From Diadophis punctatus similis (taxonomy: Eukaryota; Chordata; Lepidosauria; Squamata; Dipsadidae), in NCBI GenBank assembly GCA_023053685.1, contig JALIGW010000014.1, positions 17,455,308 to 17,519,307 on the forward strand: 64,000 bases of DNA, read 5' to 3'. How positions within the stretch are numbered: position 1 is the first letter of the stretch; every line of letters begins with the position of its first letter. A program made the translations under genes and the position numbers. The notes below the pieces were generated by a model, which worked only from the letters and a program-made list of their open reading frames with translations, made no database searches and was not told the origin of the DNA. Shown here piece by piece: positions 1 to 41,164 of this stretch.

Positions 1-29225
<29,225 letters not shown>

Positions 29226-29660
29226 CTAAGAGAAGAAGGGCAGAAGAAGTCAGCATGGGCCAGCACAGCACAAATAATTCACATAAGGCAGTTTGGAAAA
29301 GCTAATAATGCACAATGCTAAAATTAGCAACTTTGACCATTAAGTGTAAGAGCAGCAGCCAAACCACATCCAGCCTCGGTTTCCAGAGAACCAGCTGTGA
29401 TGCTGAGCAAACACGAGACCTATGAGCGGTCAGAGGGGAAAAGGCAAAATGAAAAACTGACAATTATATTGCCACCAGCTTCACTGAGTCGCACGAAGGG
29501 AATCAAACCGTTTTAGCAGGATATTAAATTGTTCTGTTCTGAATAATTTGAAATGAATGTACACATTTCTATTTTCAAAGTATTCTATTGATATTAATTT
29601 TTATAGTTTTAAATTTTCTAATTTGTTTGAAACTACTAAATTTGGACTTCAAAGGACAAT
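29226..29660. other. Intron flanking exon 2 acceptor, nothing recognised
   Basis: Contains the pyrimidine-rich acceptor region (CTGACTTCTTCTGCCC on the minus strand) and otherwise unremarkable sequence. Confidence 0.5.
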
Positions 29661-29669
29661 TCAGAGAAA

Positions 29670-30582
29670 TACAGTATTTTTCGGAGTATAAGACGCACCT
29701 TAGTTTTGGGGGAGGAAAACAAGAAAAAAAGGCCTCTGCCTCCAAGCAATTTGCCAAACAGCAAACAGTACAGATGATATACACGGTTTGCTGTGTATTT
29801 TTGTGAGTGTGTGCCTGACCCATAGAAATAGCAAAGAATTGGAGAAATGTACATTATTCCAGAAAGTTTTCTTAAATGTAGTCACACTAACTCCTCCCAA
29901 TTATTTAAATAGATCTACTCCAAGGTAACTCAGGATTTAACTCTAATACTAAACAGACTATACTTGTACAGAGCTGTTAAATTAATTACAATTTCTGGAA
30001 GTATACATTATTCTCTATTATTTAAAAGAAGATACAATAGCACTGGGCCTCTTCAGAGCAAGCATTTATTTTAAAAAGCTTCTTTATTTTGTTAAGTTGT
30101 CTAGAACATGGGTCTCCAACCTTGGCAACTTTAAGACTTGTGGACTTCAACTCCCAGAATTCCACAGCCAGCAAAGCAAATAATAAAGCAGTCAGCAAAG
30201 CAAATAATAAAGCAGTCTTTAAAAAATAAGTCTAATAATTTGAACATTCTACAGACATTTATAGTTATTCACTTACCCCCTTGAATTCAGTTCAACAGAA
30301 AATAAAAATCTGCGTGTCTCTCCCAGTTATTTGCCTCTTTGCAGCTAGTTTCAGTTTCATTTTAGCACGTGGCAAATCAGCTGGAGGTTGGGAAGCTGCT
30401 AAGGACTTGCTTGTCTTAACAGGCTCTTCCCTGTTTGCTGCAAGCAGGTAAATTGCTGGAAGATAGAGGCCAAAGGGTGGGGGTAGCTGGGTGGGGCTAC
30501 ATTCGGTGTATAAGATGCACCCAGGTTTTCACCCTCTTTTTGGGTGTAAAAAGGTGCGTCTTATACTCCGAAAAATACAGTA
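29670..30582. mobile_element. Long element with CGTATTTTTCGGAG-type inverted ends, copy A
   Basis: Left end TACAGTATTTTTCGGAGTAT, right end ATACTCCGAAAAATACAGTA. Interior matches copy B (38166-39171) nearly throughout, e.g. GCCTCTGCCTCCAAGCAATT and CTCCTCCCAATTATTTAAAT. Carries half of a palindromic MITE (about 30110-30176) and a 24-bp tandem duplication (CAGCAAAGCAAATAATAAAG...) at 30168-30218. No transposase seen. Confidence 0.85.
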
Positions 30583-30939
30583 ATTTTGTAAGAAAAAAGT
30601 GAGATTCTGCCACCTATCACTCAGCTCTGTCTTTTTGATCTCTGACCATATTAAGACATTGTTCAACTCTAACTGCATATCTAATGTTTCCTTCTGAAAA
30701 CCCATGGAGGGTTCAAGATAAGGATGGTACAAAGCATGAAGGGGAGAGTCCTGCAGAAGGAATGCCAACACAAGGCCCCCTTTGGAGGGGAGTGCAGCTG
30801 CACCTGGAATTACAACCATCGTTAACCTGCTCTGCAAAGGGGAAGTCCACAACGGACAAGCACAAACACAATGACACATAACTACCAGTAACATGTCAAA
30901 TGGATGACAAAAGCAATGAAACTCTTCTCAATCAATCAG

Positions 30940-31320
30940 AATAGAGCTGGAAGGGACCTTGGAGGTCTTCTAGTCCAACCCCCTGCTCATCAGGAGACCC
31001 TATACTGTTTCAGAGAAAGGGCTGTCCAATCTCTTCTTAAAAACCTCCAGTGATGGAGTACCCACAATTTCTGAAGGCAAGCAGTTCCACTGGTTGATTG
31101 TCCTCACTGTTAAGATGTTTCTCCTTAATTCCATGTTGCTTCCCTCCTGGATTAGTTTCCATCCATTGTTTCTTGTCCTGCCCTCTGGTGCTTTGGAGAA
31201 TAGGTTGACCCCCTCCTCTTTATGACAGCCCCTCAAATATTGGAACAGTGCTATCATGTCACCCCTAGTCCTCCTTTTCTCTAGTCTAGGCATACCCAAT
31301 TCCTGCTTTCCTCTCAACCA
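30940..31320 (-). mobile_element. Chicken-CR1-like LINE 3' end
   Basis: Minus strand: RLEKRRTRGDMIALFQYLRG, CHKEEGVNLFSKAPEGRTRN, LTVRTINQWNCLPSEIVG, EVFKKRLD, the C-terminus of CR1 ORF2, ending in the classic 3' UTR GGTCCCTTCCAGCTCTATTC. Confidence 0.93.
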
Positions 31321-31389
31321 TGTGAGAGAAAAATGGGAAACAGGATGGTAACCTGGCATATATTCAGATACTCGGGGAACCATCTCATT

Positions 31390-31855
31390 CCACTAAGCCA
31401 AGCCCGCCCTATTCATGTCGGTAGAGGAGGCCTGCTGAAGATCCCATCGGTCAAGAGACTCCAACTGGCGGGATCCTTGCGAAGAGCCTTCTCTGCTGTA
31501 GCGCCAACCCTCCTCCTCACCCCCTGTGAGATTTGCCCCCCTCCTAACCTTCCACAAGCGCCTGAAGACCTGGCTCTGCTCATCAGCCTGGAAACCCCAT
31601 GGGGGAGTACCCCACACTGGTGGCAGCCACTGGACTAATGAGATGGCCCCACCTCACCCCTGCACTTTCTGCTCCCCCTCTGCCCATCGTTTAATTCATA
31701 TTATTGTACTTTCCTTATTTTTATTGTTTCATTGCTTTGCTATCATTAGGTTTACATTTTGTAATTATTTTTTTCCATTTTACTGTTGTAAGCCACCCAG
31801 GATAGCCCCATGGCAAGATGGGTGGCAAATAAATTTAACAAATAAATAAACAAAC
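31390..31855 (+). mobile_element. L2/CR1-type LINE 3' end
   Basis: LLKIPSVKRLQLAGSLRRAF then SAVAPTLLL..., with the 3' UTR TTGTAAGCCACCCAGGATAG and an (AAATA)n tail. Degenerate. Confidence 0.8.
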
Positions 31856-31859
31856 CTTC

Positions 31860-33020
31860 AAACTCTCACCAGGTCTTCCCATTGACTGTGGAACTACTTG
31901 CAGATGGCAACCACCAGAGCATGCCACTCTGCAGGATCTGCCCCATTTCTGCCCCATAAACTCCTCAAGGCCATTCTGCCTCCCATTATTCTCACCGGGA
32001 AGAGCAACAAGGAATGTCACTGATTAGCAGCCCAACCTTTAAGTTTGCTGCCTTCCAACCAATGAACCAAACAGTTCAGCTTCATAACTTTAAGCTTAGT
32101 AATAGCACAAATCAATCTTTTGGAGACAGTTCTTTGAGAACCAAAGGGGCTGGGAATAGTACAGTTAGACTCTATCGTCAAATGATCTAACAGCACTGCG
32201 ATTCTTTGGCATATACGTTTCTTCATAATGACACAGGTTTAGCTCAGCATAGGTGATATGATCATTAAACAGGTGCTGAAGTTAGTATAAAGTTTCAAAA
32301 AGAGTATGATACCTCAACCCCAAGGAATGTGCAGTTGCCTTAGGGAGGTCATTCCACCCGATTTCACATCTTATCCTTCACACTGCAATGCCCAAGGTAA
32401 TGCAAGAGAAAAATCTGTTTTTGTGTAACAGAAAGCCAACATTGGAGTCATAGAAGAAGGTCACAAATTTTAATCATGCTACTCAGAAACTGCCAAAGTC
32501 CAAAAATGTGCTTGTGTCCCAAATCCCAGTGCTTAGCATGCAAGGTAATAAAATCCCTTCCCAGTGTCCAGAACCAACCTGGCCCAGGTGCCCAAGAATC
32601 CTGTTCAGAGAAGGAAGAGTAGACACTATTTCTATATTAACCCTTAGTCTCCCTGAAGCCTGTTCCTACAGTTGCTATCTATTAAGTCAAAGTGCAAACG
32701 GATTCTCTCAGTATGGAAAGACAAAGCCCTTTGTTGAATAACATAATTTACGGCTGAAATAGCCATCTGGTAAACGCAAACAGAACTTCAACAGAAATGC
32801 TCAATGCTCACTCCAATTGGTCAGAACTCTGAGAAGCTTGCTTAGTGCCTTCTGATAGAGCGGCATGGAGATTTCATCAATGAATCAATGTGTCAAAAGT
32901 CTCTCAGACAAAAGGCAGGTATCTCATCCTTTGACACCTTTGTATTCCAGTATTCTCAGAAATCCAGGAAAGAAAGTGCCATTCACAGCAAATCAATCAA
33001 ACCTGGTCAGACAGCAAAGA
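31860..33020. other. Intronic sequence, nothing recognised
   Basis: Unrelated short open frames; no repeat family recognised. Confidence 0.45.
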
Positions 33021-33026
33021 ACTGAG

Positions 33027-33266
33027 CCGAGATGGCGCAGTGGTTAAATGCAGCTACTGCAGGCTACTCCAGTTGACTACTAGTTCAGCAGTTCAGCTGT
33101 TCAAATCTCACCAGGCTCAAGGTTGACTCAGCCTTCCGTCCTTCTGAGGTCGGTAAAATGAGGACCCAGATTGTTGGGGGCAATATGCTGAACTCTGTAA
33201 ACCGCTTAGAGAGGGCTGTAAAGCACTATGAAGCGGTATATAAGTCTAAGTGCTATTGCTATTGCT
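33027..33266 (+). mobile_element. Sauria-type SINE, well preserved
   Basis: GAGCCGAGATGGCGCAGTGG head, TTCAAATCTCACCAGGCTC, GACTCAGCCTTCCGTCCTTC, AAACCGCTTAGAGAGGGCTG and the tail GAAGCGGTATATAAGTCTAA followed by (GCTATT)n. The closest copy to consensus in the window. Confidence 0.93.
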
Positions 33267-34131
33267 AACTCAGACAGAAGCCCTCGGGAGAAGAAGGCAG
33301 CAAGTGAACAGGACCTTGGATAGCTCTTTCTGAGAGCTGAACAAAACAAGGAAGGCTTTGTGTAGATACCCACTGCGGCCATTTCCACTTTCCTGTGACA
33401 GATTAAACTTCTTCCCCTGATTTTTAGCAATCTGACGTCTGCAGCAATATGGAGGCAGAGTTAATCTTTTAAATTCTCAATCTCGATCTCTATCTTGCAT
33501 GCATTATCTCCTTGCACTTGAATGACCACCTAAAAGATGAGAAGTCTGCATCAAGGCAAGACTCAATACCAGACGAATTTGTGAAATTTGAATTAATGGT
33601 AGAAGATCTGGATGGGATGATATTTCAGGATTGCTTTTGGATACTGCAACGTTTAATTTAATTTTACCTAAGGACTAGACCCATGACCTGGGTCAACTTT
33701 CAGAGATAGCTCTTCACCAGATTCCTCAATGCCTCCGTCAGTGGCAGAACTTCTAATGTGCTGCCTTCACTGTAATAATTGGGTTAGAGTCAAAGCTATA
33801 TTTGCCTTGAAAACAGCCCACGCTGAACTTGATAGTGCAGTCGAAGATCAGCACAGGAAAAATGTTTTATGACATTTTGTATTATGTCATAACATGTTTT
33901 ATAAAATTTGCCAAATGTCACTTTCCTGGGAGTCATGGGTTCCAGATGTTGGACACATTCTGTAAGTTAGCCCAGTTGAGAAATCTTGGTTCAAACCCTA
34001 TTGCCCGTTTCACCCATTCAAAGGATACAGGAACAAGAGTTTAAACCCCATATATATGAATGAAGAGCTCATAAAATCACATACAGTAATCATAGAACTG
34101 TAGAGGGAAGCAATGATCTATTTCAACCCAA

Positions 34132-34680
34132 GAGCCATGATGGAGAAGAGGTCAGAATGTAGGATTGCAAGCCAATTCTCCCCACTGCCAGGAGTTCGAT
34201 CCTGACCAGCTCAAGATTGACTCAGCCTTCCATCCTTCCGAGGTGAGTAAAATGAGGACCCATGACAGAGGCGAAATTTATCTCACAAGGAGAAATAGAT
34301 CTTTTCCCGGACATCAGGCATTAGAAAAAGAAACCGCAGTTTAAAAGTCTAAGTAAAAATATTTATTTCGGTACAAAACAATAAATCCTCATTAGTCTAC
34401 ATCTCTGATATAAAAATACATGTTGCTTCAATAGAAGCCAGGAACAAAAGAAAAGAAGAGAGAAAGGAATGTGCACATAATACAAGAACATAACAATCAC
34501 ATGCTCAGGAATAAACCATTATATTAAATAGGGATGCTTCTCCCTGCATATACATATAACAGGCAATATAAAATCACTGCGTGACCCAGATTGTTGGGGG
34601 CAAGAGGCTGACAATGTAAACTACTTAGAGAATGCTTTAAAGCACCATGAAAAGGTATATAAGTGCTGTTGCTACTGCTT
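34132..34680 (+). mobile_element. Sauria-type SINE split by an LTR-like repeat
   Basis: The head and body up to AAAATGAGGACCCA (34132-34264) resume at GACCCAGATTGTTGGGGGCA (34577-34680). The intervening 312 bp is the LTR-like repeat, flanked by duplicated GACCCA. Confidence 0.85.
34265..34576 (+). repeat. Dispersed LTR-like repeat, copy 2, with target duplication
   Basis: TGACAGAGGCG..., AGTTTAAAAGTCTAAG, AATATTTATTTCGGTACAAAA, AATAAATCCTCATTAGTC; about 312 bp, bounded by GACCCA on both sides (5-6 bp, as expected for an integrase-made insertion). Looks like a solo LTR, though the 3' terminal CA is not evident. Confidence 0.7.
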
Positions 34681-35469
34681 TGCATTCTGCATCAAAATCA
34701 ATTAAACCACCCATGAAAGGTAACTGAAAGGTCATTTGTCTCACATGATTTATTTTTGACAAAGTCCTGGTGGATCTTGGAAATCATGGTGCTGTCCTCA
34801 TAATTCATAGAAGTGTCTTGCTTTACCATCTACTCTACCATCTCTACTAGGGGTTGATATTCAGCCACCAGGGAATGTGGGGTCCTCTTTTTTTCCTTTT
34901 CCTGAAGAAAGGGGGTCACATTTGATCTTATCCAGGCCTTTGGCACTTACCCCATTCTTCAGATTTCCTTGAAGATGTTGTCCTGTTCTCTTCATCAAGC
35001 CCAACATTACAGTGGACATTATCTCAGCATGTTTCTATAATTCCGATTATGCTCTATGTGCCCTGTTAGAAATCTAGCTAATTTCTATATGAGAAACATT
35101 TCTGTATGAGACACTTAAGATAATTGATTAAACAGTGAACCCAGTGTAGCATAGTGCTATCCACTATTAATACCTAGAATAGTGTCTCCTAAATTATGAT
35201 CAAGTGCCCCATCTATAATTTAGCAAAAATATCTGTAAAACCACTGGGCACTAGGGGTGCATTTCAGCATTTCATGCCTTGCAATCTGTATCCTCTGCAC
35301 TTATTCTGACAGCTTTCAGGGAAGGGATATACTTTGCCTTCTTTTGCAAGCTTCTATTTCAAGTTGAGGTTAAAGAATCCGGGTCTAAATTAACAGTTGG
35401 AATCTTAAGGGTATTTTCTAATAGTTGAGGAACCTGTCAGGTTTGTAGTGTTGTGACCTTCACGCCCAG

Positions 35470-35760
35470 TGACACAGCCAAGTGTCCTTATGAGAGGCTG
35501 CGAGGGTTGGGGATAATCTAGTCCAGTGGGGGAGGGGATGTTCCAAAGAGTGGGTGCCACAACTGGGTCTGCCCCTTTCACAGACAAGACCCATGGCATG
35601 TCTTTCCTGCCTGATCTGATAGAACAGTCAGACATAATGAGGGAGAAATGGTCCTAAGAGCAACTTAGCCCATGCCATGAAGGGCTTTATAGGTCACTAC
35701 CAGCACCCTGAAATGAACCTGGAAGCACATTTAACAGGCTTTTAGGGAATTGGTGACTTG
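35470..35760 (-). mobile_element. Degenerate L2/CR1-type LINE fragment
   Basis: Minus strand: LSVKGADPVVAPTLWNIPSP, matching the FSVAAPTLWNQLPPE region of the other LINE copies; nearby sequence resembles the end of the coding region (FKALHGMG at about 35665-35690). Confidence 0.65.
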
Positions 35761-35934
35761 AAAGTTGTTTCAAAGTTCATGATAAAACCAAAAGCTTTTC
35801 CCGGTCCTTCACCCAGGTTTCTGATGCTGCTTCAGCATCACTTTACTTGACTATTTCCAATATTTGTAACCCTTATCAGTTGTTCAGTGATTGTTCAAAC
35901 CTCCTCCAGTGATGCTGAATAAAGGAGAACAGAA

Positions 35935-36345
35935 CAGAGTGAGTGGGAAGGGACCTTGGAGGTCTTCTAGTCCAACCCCCTGCTCAAACAGGAAATCCTA
36001 TACCATTCCAGACAAATGGTTGTCCAGTCTCTTTTTGAAAGCCTACAATGATGGAGCACCCACAACTTCTGAAGACAAGCCATTCCACTAGTTGTTTGTT
36101 CTCATTGTCAGGAAGTTTCAAAAAGAGGCCGGACAACCATTTGTCTGAAATACTATAGTGTCTCCTGCTTGAGCAGGGGGTTAGACTAGAAAACCTCCAA
36201 GGTCCCTTCCAACTCTATTATTCTATGTTCTATGTTCTAAAATAGGTCGATCCCCTCTTCTTTGTGGCAACCCCTCAAATATTGGAACACTGCTATCATG
36301 TCACCCCTGGTCCTTCTTTTCGCTAGACAAGACATATTCCATTCT
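35935..36345 (-). mobile_element. Chicken-CR1-like LINE 3' end, disrupted by inverted CR1 tail
   Basis: Minus-strand CR1 3' UTR and C-terminus at 35935-36117 and 36238-36345 (GCHKEEGIDLF, KRRTRGDMIAVFQYLRG). In between, 36118-36237 is a plus-strand CR1 end (ACTAGAAAACCTCCAAGGTCCC then ATTCTATGTTCT). Confidence 0.85.
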
Positions 36346-36500
36346 TGCAACTTACGACTGGTCCTCAAAGTTGCAGTTGTCACATCATCCCCATGTTGAC
36401 ATGATTGCAATTTGGGCACCTGGCAACCAGCTGACAATTCTGATGGTTGCTGTGTCCTATGGTCTCATGATCGTCATTTGTGATCTTCCCTGCCAGCACT
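36345..36500. mobile_element. Degenerate Tigger-like MITE fragment
   Basis: CAACTTACGACTGGTCCTCAAAG then CACATCATCCCCATGTTGACATG and CTATGGTCTCATGATCG, followed at 36500-36530 by a Sauria SINE tail piece (ATGAAGCGGTGTATAAGTCT). Confidence 0.6.
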
Positions 36501-36539
36501 ATGAAGCGGTGTATAAGTCTAAGTGCTATTCCCCCAAAC

Positions 36540-37390
36540 ACACTCAGTGGAGTTTTGCTGGCAGGTGTCCTTCCCGCAAGACACTGCTGCTCCCACCACT
36601 TTCCTTCTGAGTAGCCTCCGGACTGTCACAATGTGAATATTGCCAGTTGTGCATCTCTATGTTTTCTACTGTTTCTTGTATTTATGGTCAAGCAGACGTA
36701 TGATATATTCTATTACGCATGTCTGCATTCCTGAAGTCAACTCCTTTTTCTTTCTCTTCCGCCATTTCTGCCGAAGGTAGAAGTGATTTATTCATTAGCT
36801 GATACAATGTAACTTAATAAGGATTCTTTTTATTATTTTTCTACTGAAATAAATATTTTGTTAATTAGATTTGAATCTCGGTTTTATTTTCTAAGTAAGT
36901 ATGATTTCAAAAGGGAAGCAAAGATCCATCGACCTCCGGAGGATTTATTCCTCCCATTCACACGGACAGCCCACAGATCTCGTCTCTTCTCCTCACATGC
37001 CTGCAGGACCTGCTTGCCTGCCTGCCCGCCTGCATCCCACTGGCCTGCTCACACTAGCCCACCTGCCCACATTTCACAGTGCCATCCATGTGCCCATATG
37101 CCATGGTGCCCATCCTCTGGCCTTGGACACATTTGCAGCAGCCTAAGCAGTCACTTCTGGATTCCAGACTCTTCCCACATGAGATCCTCACTCAACAACG
37201 GCAATGGGGACTGCTCTGATTGTCGTTGCTAAACAATGCAGTCACATGAAGCTTTGAATTTCCCCATTAGCAATGGAAATTCCCATCCCAATTGCTGTTG
37301 TAATCTGGAGAACCTTCATCCTAGTACAAATTCTCCTTGGGCACTTTTGGACTCTTCCGTTGTAGCAGCCTCAGTTAATGCTTTGAGTCC
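36540..37390. other. Intronic sequence, nothing recognised
   Basis: Two open frames of 81 and 124 codons are Pro/His-rich owing to CCTGC/CCAC-rich DNA; I see no domain. Confidence 0.45.
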
Positions 37391-37395
37391 AACAT

Positions 37396-37803
37396 ACAGA
37401 TGGTTCTCAACTTACAACAGTTCAGTTAGTGACCATTTGAAATTACAATGGCATTGAAAAAAGTGACTTATGTTCAGTTTTCACACTTATGACAACTGCA
37501 GCATCCCCATGGTCACGTGACCAAAATTCAGGCACTTAGCGACTGACTCATATTTATGACGGGGTCATAAATATTGCAGAGTCCCGGGGTCACATGATCC
37601 CATGTTATGGCCTTCTGACAAGCAAAGGCAATGGGGAATCCAGATTCACTTAACAACCGTGTTACCAATTTAACAACTGTGGTGATTCAATTAACACTTG
37701 TGACAAGAAAGGTCGTAAAATGGGGCTAAATTCACTTAACAACTGTCTCACTTAGCAACAGAAATTTTGTGCTCCGTTGTAGTCATAAGTCGAAGACTAC
37801 CTG
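37396..37803. mobile_element. Tigger-like MITE, complete
   Basis: Left CAGATGGTTCTCAACTTACA, right TAAGTCGAAGACTACCTG, flanked by TA on both sides. Interior phrases CAGCATCCCCATGGTCACGT, GGGTCACATGATCC and TTCACTTAACAACCG define the family. The TA target and TIR form are those of pogo/Tigger. Confidence 0.88.
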
Positions 37804-38165
37804 TATAATCTGAAGCCCCCCCCCTCTCTCTGCCATACTGTCATACTGATACAAGGCTGCTTATATTTTAAAACTGCTCTTTTATGATTTGAAAACTGAG
37901 GTATACCATTTTTGGAAAACTGAAATTTGATAAGTTTTTCATGCCACATTGACACTTATTGGATAAGCCAGGTTACAAAATAGATAAACAATCGGTTATA
38001 TAAAAGATCCGGATAAATGATGGGATTTTTTTTCTTTAGATCAGCTAACTACTGGATGATATCTGTAAGTTTTTTATCATTTTCTATGTTTAAAGTTATA
38101 CTATTTGTCTGATGCCACCCACTGGCAGTAATTACAACTACAACATTTCCAGCTTCAGAGGATCT

Positions 38166-39171
38166 TACCGTATTTTTCGGAGTATAAGACGCCCCGAAGT
38201 ATAAGACGCACCTTAGTTTTGGGGAAGGAAAACAAGGAAAAAGGGCCTCTGCCTCCAAGCAATTTGCCAAACAGCAAACAGCAAACAGCACAGATGATAT
38301 ACACTGTTTGCTGTGTATTTCTGTGCATGTGTGCCTGACCCATAGAAATAGCAAAGAATTGGAGAAATCTACATTATGCCAGAAAGTTTTCTTAAATGTA
38401 GTCACACTAACTCCTCCCAATTATTTAAATAGATCTACTCCAAGGTAAGTCAGGATTTAACTCTAATACTAAACAGGACACTGTTACATTTCAGACTATA
38501 CTTGTACAGAGCTGTTAAAATTAATTACAATTTCTGGAAATATACATTATTCTCTATTATTTAAAAGAAGATACAATAGCACTGGATCTCTTCAGAGCAA
38601 GCATTTATTTTAAAAAGCTTCTTTATTTTGTTAAGTTGTCTAGAGGTCTCCAACCTTGGCAACTTTAAGACTTGTGGACTTCAACTCCCAGAATTCCACA
38701 GCCAGCAAAGCTAACAAAGCTGGCTGTGGAATTCTGGGAGTTGAAGTCCACAAGTCTTAAAATTGCCAAGGTTGGAGACTCCTGGCTAGAACAATAATAA
38801 AGCAGTCTTTAGAAAATAAGTCTAATAATTTGAACATTCTACAGACATTTATAGTTATTCACTTACCCCCTTGCATCCAGCAGAAAATAAAAATCTGTGT
38901 GTCTCTCCCAGCTATTTGCCTCTTTGCAGCTAGTTTAACTTTCATTTTAGCATGTGGCAAATCAGCTGTAGGTCGGGAAGCTGCTAATGACTTGCTTGGC
39001 TTTATAGGCTCTTCCCTCTTTGCTGCAAACAGGTAAATTGCTGGAAGACAGAGGCCAAAGGGTGGGTGGGGCTGGGTGGGTGGGGCTACATTCGGTGTAT
39101 AAGATGCACCCAAGTTTTCACCTTCTTTTTGGGGGTAAAAAGGTACGTCTTATACTCTGAAAAATACGGTA
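38166..39171. mobile_element. Long element with CGTATTTTTCGGAG-type inverted ends, copy B
   Basis: Left end TTACCGTATTTTTCGGAGTA, right end ACTCTGAAAAATACGGTAA. About 1 kb and collinear with copy A. It includes a full palindromic MITE (38645-38785) at the place where copy A has half of one, and 52 bp around CACTGTTACATTTCAG absent from copy A. Confidence 0.85.
38645..38785. mobile_element. Palindromic MITE inside copy B
   Basis: GGTCTCCAACCTTGGCAACT arm, near-perfect complement to GGTTGGAGACTCCTGG, meeting at CAGCAAAGCTAACAAAGCTG. Belongs to the same family as 1516-1650. Confidence 0.85.
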
Positions 39172-39374
39172 ATTTATGAGAAGTAATCACTAAATCTTAC
39201 AAGTAAGAGAAGAGTAAGTCTTTACAAATACCAGTTATTAATAAACCAACGTATTTACATTTTGAACACAGTCTGGAACAAGGTACTGGAGATCCCATTT
39301 TGCCTAAAAAATGGGGAAACCCCTCAACAGATACTGGGTTATGGCTTATTTAACAAAAACCAGTACTCTCACAG

Positions 39375-39960
39375 AATCATAGGACTGGAAGGGACCTTGA
39401 AGGTCTTCTAGTCCAACCCCCTGCCCAAGGCAGGAATCCTCATACTAGTTCAGACAAACAGCTGTTAAATCTTTTCTTGAAACCTTCAGCACAACTCCAG
39501 GAGGCAAGCGGTTTCATTGATTAATCTAATCGTTGTCAATGTCAGGAAATTCCTCCTTATTTCCAGGTTGGATCTCCCTCCAATGAGCTTCCACCTCTTG
39601 CTTCTTCTCCTGCCCTCAGGTGTTATGGACAATAAATCAATGCCCCTCAAGTATTGGAAGACCGCTATCAGGTCTCCCCTAATCCGTCTCTTTTTAGGCT
39701 AAACATACCTAGTTTCCGTAACCATTCATCGTACAGTTTAGCCTCCAGACACCTTATCCTCTTTGTTGCTCTTCTCTGCACGCTTTCTGGGACCTCAGCA
39801 TCTCTTTTGCATTGTGGCAACCAAAACTGGACAGAGTATTCCAAATGTGGCCCCAGTAGTGCAGTATAGACTGGTACTAACATATCCCATGATCTTGATG
39901 CAGCCTAAAACTGGGTTGGCTTTTTGGCAGCTGCAACACATTGCTGGCTCCTACTTAAGC
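39375..39960 (-). mobile_element. Chicken-CR1-like LINE 3' end
   Basis: Minus strand: VPVYTALLGPHLEYSVQFWL, QCKRDAEVPESVQRRATKRI, then degenerate C-terminus and 3' UTR (CTAGAAGACCTTCAAGGTCCC). 5'-truncated. Confidence 0.9.
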
Positions 39961-39994
39961 TGTTGTCCACCAGACACCTAGATCCCCTTCACAG

Positions 39995-40213
39995 CAATAG
40001 CAATAGCACAGACTTATATACTGCTTCATAATACTTTACAGCCCTTTCTAAGAGATTCATAGAGTCAACATACTCCCCCAACAATCTGGGTCCTCATTTT
40101 ACCAACCTTGGAAGGATGGAAGTCAACCTTGAGTCAGTCAGGATCGAACTCCTGGCAGTGGGCAGAATTAGCCTGCAATACCACATTCTAACCACTGTGC
40201 CACCAGGCTCTAC
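39995..40213 (-). mobile_element. Sauria-type SINE
   Basis: Minus strand: GAGCCTGGTGGCACAGTGG head, TTCGATCCTGACTGACTCAAGG, AAATGAGGACCCAGATTGTT, and tail ATATAAGTCTGTGCTATTGC. Confidence 0.9.
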
Positions 40214-40229
40214 TGTTGAACCAGATATT

Positions 40230-40470
40230 TAACAGATTAACCGAGTTGGAAGGGACCTTGCAGGTCATCAACCCCCTGCCCAAGCAGGAGACCCTACATC
40301 TGCCTCTACCTAGGATCAAACTCACAACCTCCTGATTGTTAGGCAAGAGCTCCACCTCTAGGCCACAGCAGCTGGGCCTTCCTATCCTGTACCTGTGCAC
40401 CTGTTTTTTCCTGCCTAAGTGGAAGACCTTGCTTTTCTCACTTTCTTTTACTCTTTCTGGACTTCTTACA
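40230..40470 (-). mobile_element. CR1-like fragments, rearranged
   Basis: GTTGGAAGGGACCTTGCAGG is a CR1 3' end, and at 40395-40465 the minus strand encodes KVFHLGRKKQVHRYRIG, a CR1 reverse-transcriptase C-terminal motif. Between them is a tRNA-like SINE scrap (CCTCCTGATTGTTAGGCAAG). Confidence 0.65.
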
Positions 40471-40737
40471 TTTATATAGAAAAGTAATCCCTGCACTTTA
40501 GCTGGAGATTCCACCACAGGCAAGAGATAAGATTCTTGATTAATCCACACTGTTTTCTGGTAGTTAAAATATTGTTTTCTAGGCGCTTAAAAATCACACT
40601 CATTATTACACATACTAGAATTTACCAGATATTCGTGTCAGACTGACAAGCATATTGTTTGCTGGATTTTCATTTTTTTGTTTCAGAAGGGAAGTTATCC
40701 AGGCCTGGGTTCAGTTAGGTTCCTCAGTACTCTAGGG

Positions 40738-41164
40738 CAGTGGTCCCCAACCCCCGGTTCGCGGCCCAGTACCGGTCCGCAGAACAAATGGTACCGGGCC
40801 GCCCTGCTACTGCGTCTTCTGTGCAGCGGCGGCGGCGGGTCCTGTGACTTTTTGCGAGTCCTGCGAGTCCCGATAATAAGCGCAGGGACGGGACTCCTGC
40901 ATCTGCCGACGTGCCCCGGCCCAGCTGATCAGCGTGGGGGCGGGGCTTCTGTGCGCGGCTCATCAGTATTGAAAGTAACGTGTACAGGAGGGCCTGTCTG
41001 CGGTGCAGCAGGTAAAGGGGACTCCAACACATAAAATTGTTTATATTTGAGATTGTTTTGATTTAATAATCAATGCGACGCCGCAACCCCCCCCCCCCAG
41101 TGGGCCGCAGAAAAATTATCAAACGTTGACCGGTCCACGGCAATAAAAAGGTTGGGGACCACTG
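40738..41164. mobile_element. hAT element, CAGTGGTCCCCAACC family, intact ends
   Basis: Left CAGTGGTCCCCAACCCCCGG, right AAGGTTGGGGACCACTG, perfect target duplication CTCTAGGG (40730-40737, 41165-41172). 427 bp, non-coding. Confidence 0.93.

Noticed and set aside
36858..37232. 124-codon Pro/His/Ser-rich open frame
   Set aside because: No similarity, no splice or promoter context, composition explained by CCTGC/CCAC-rich DNA.
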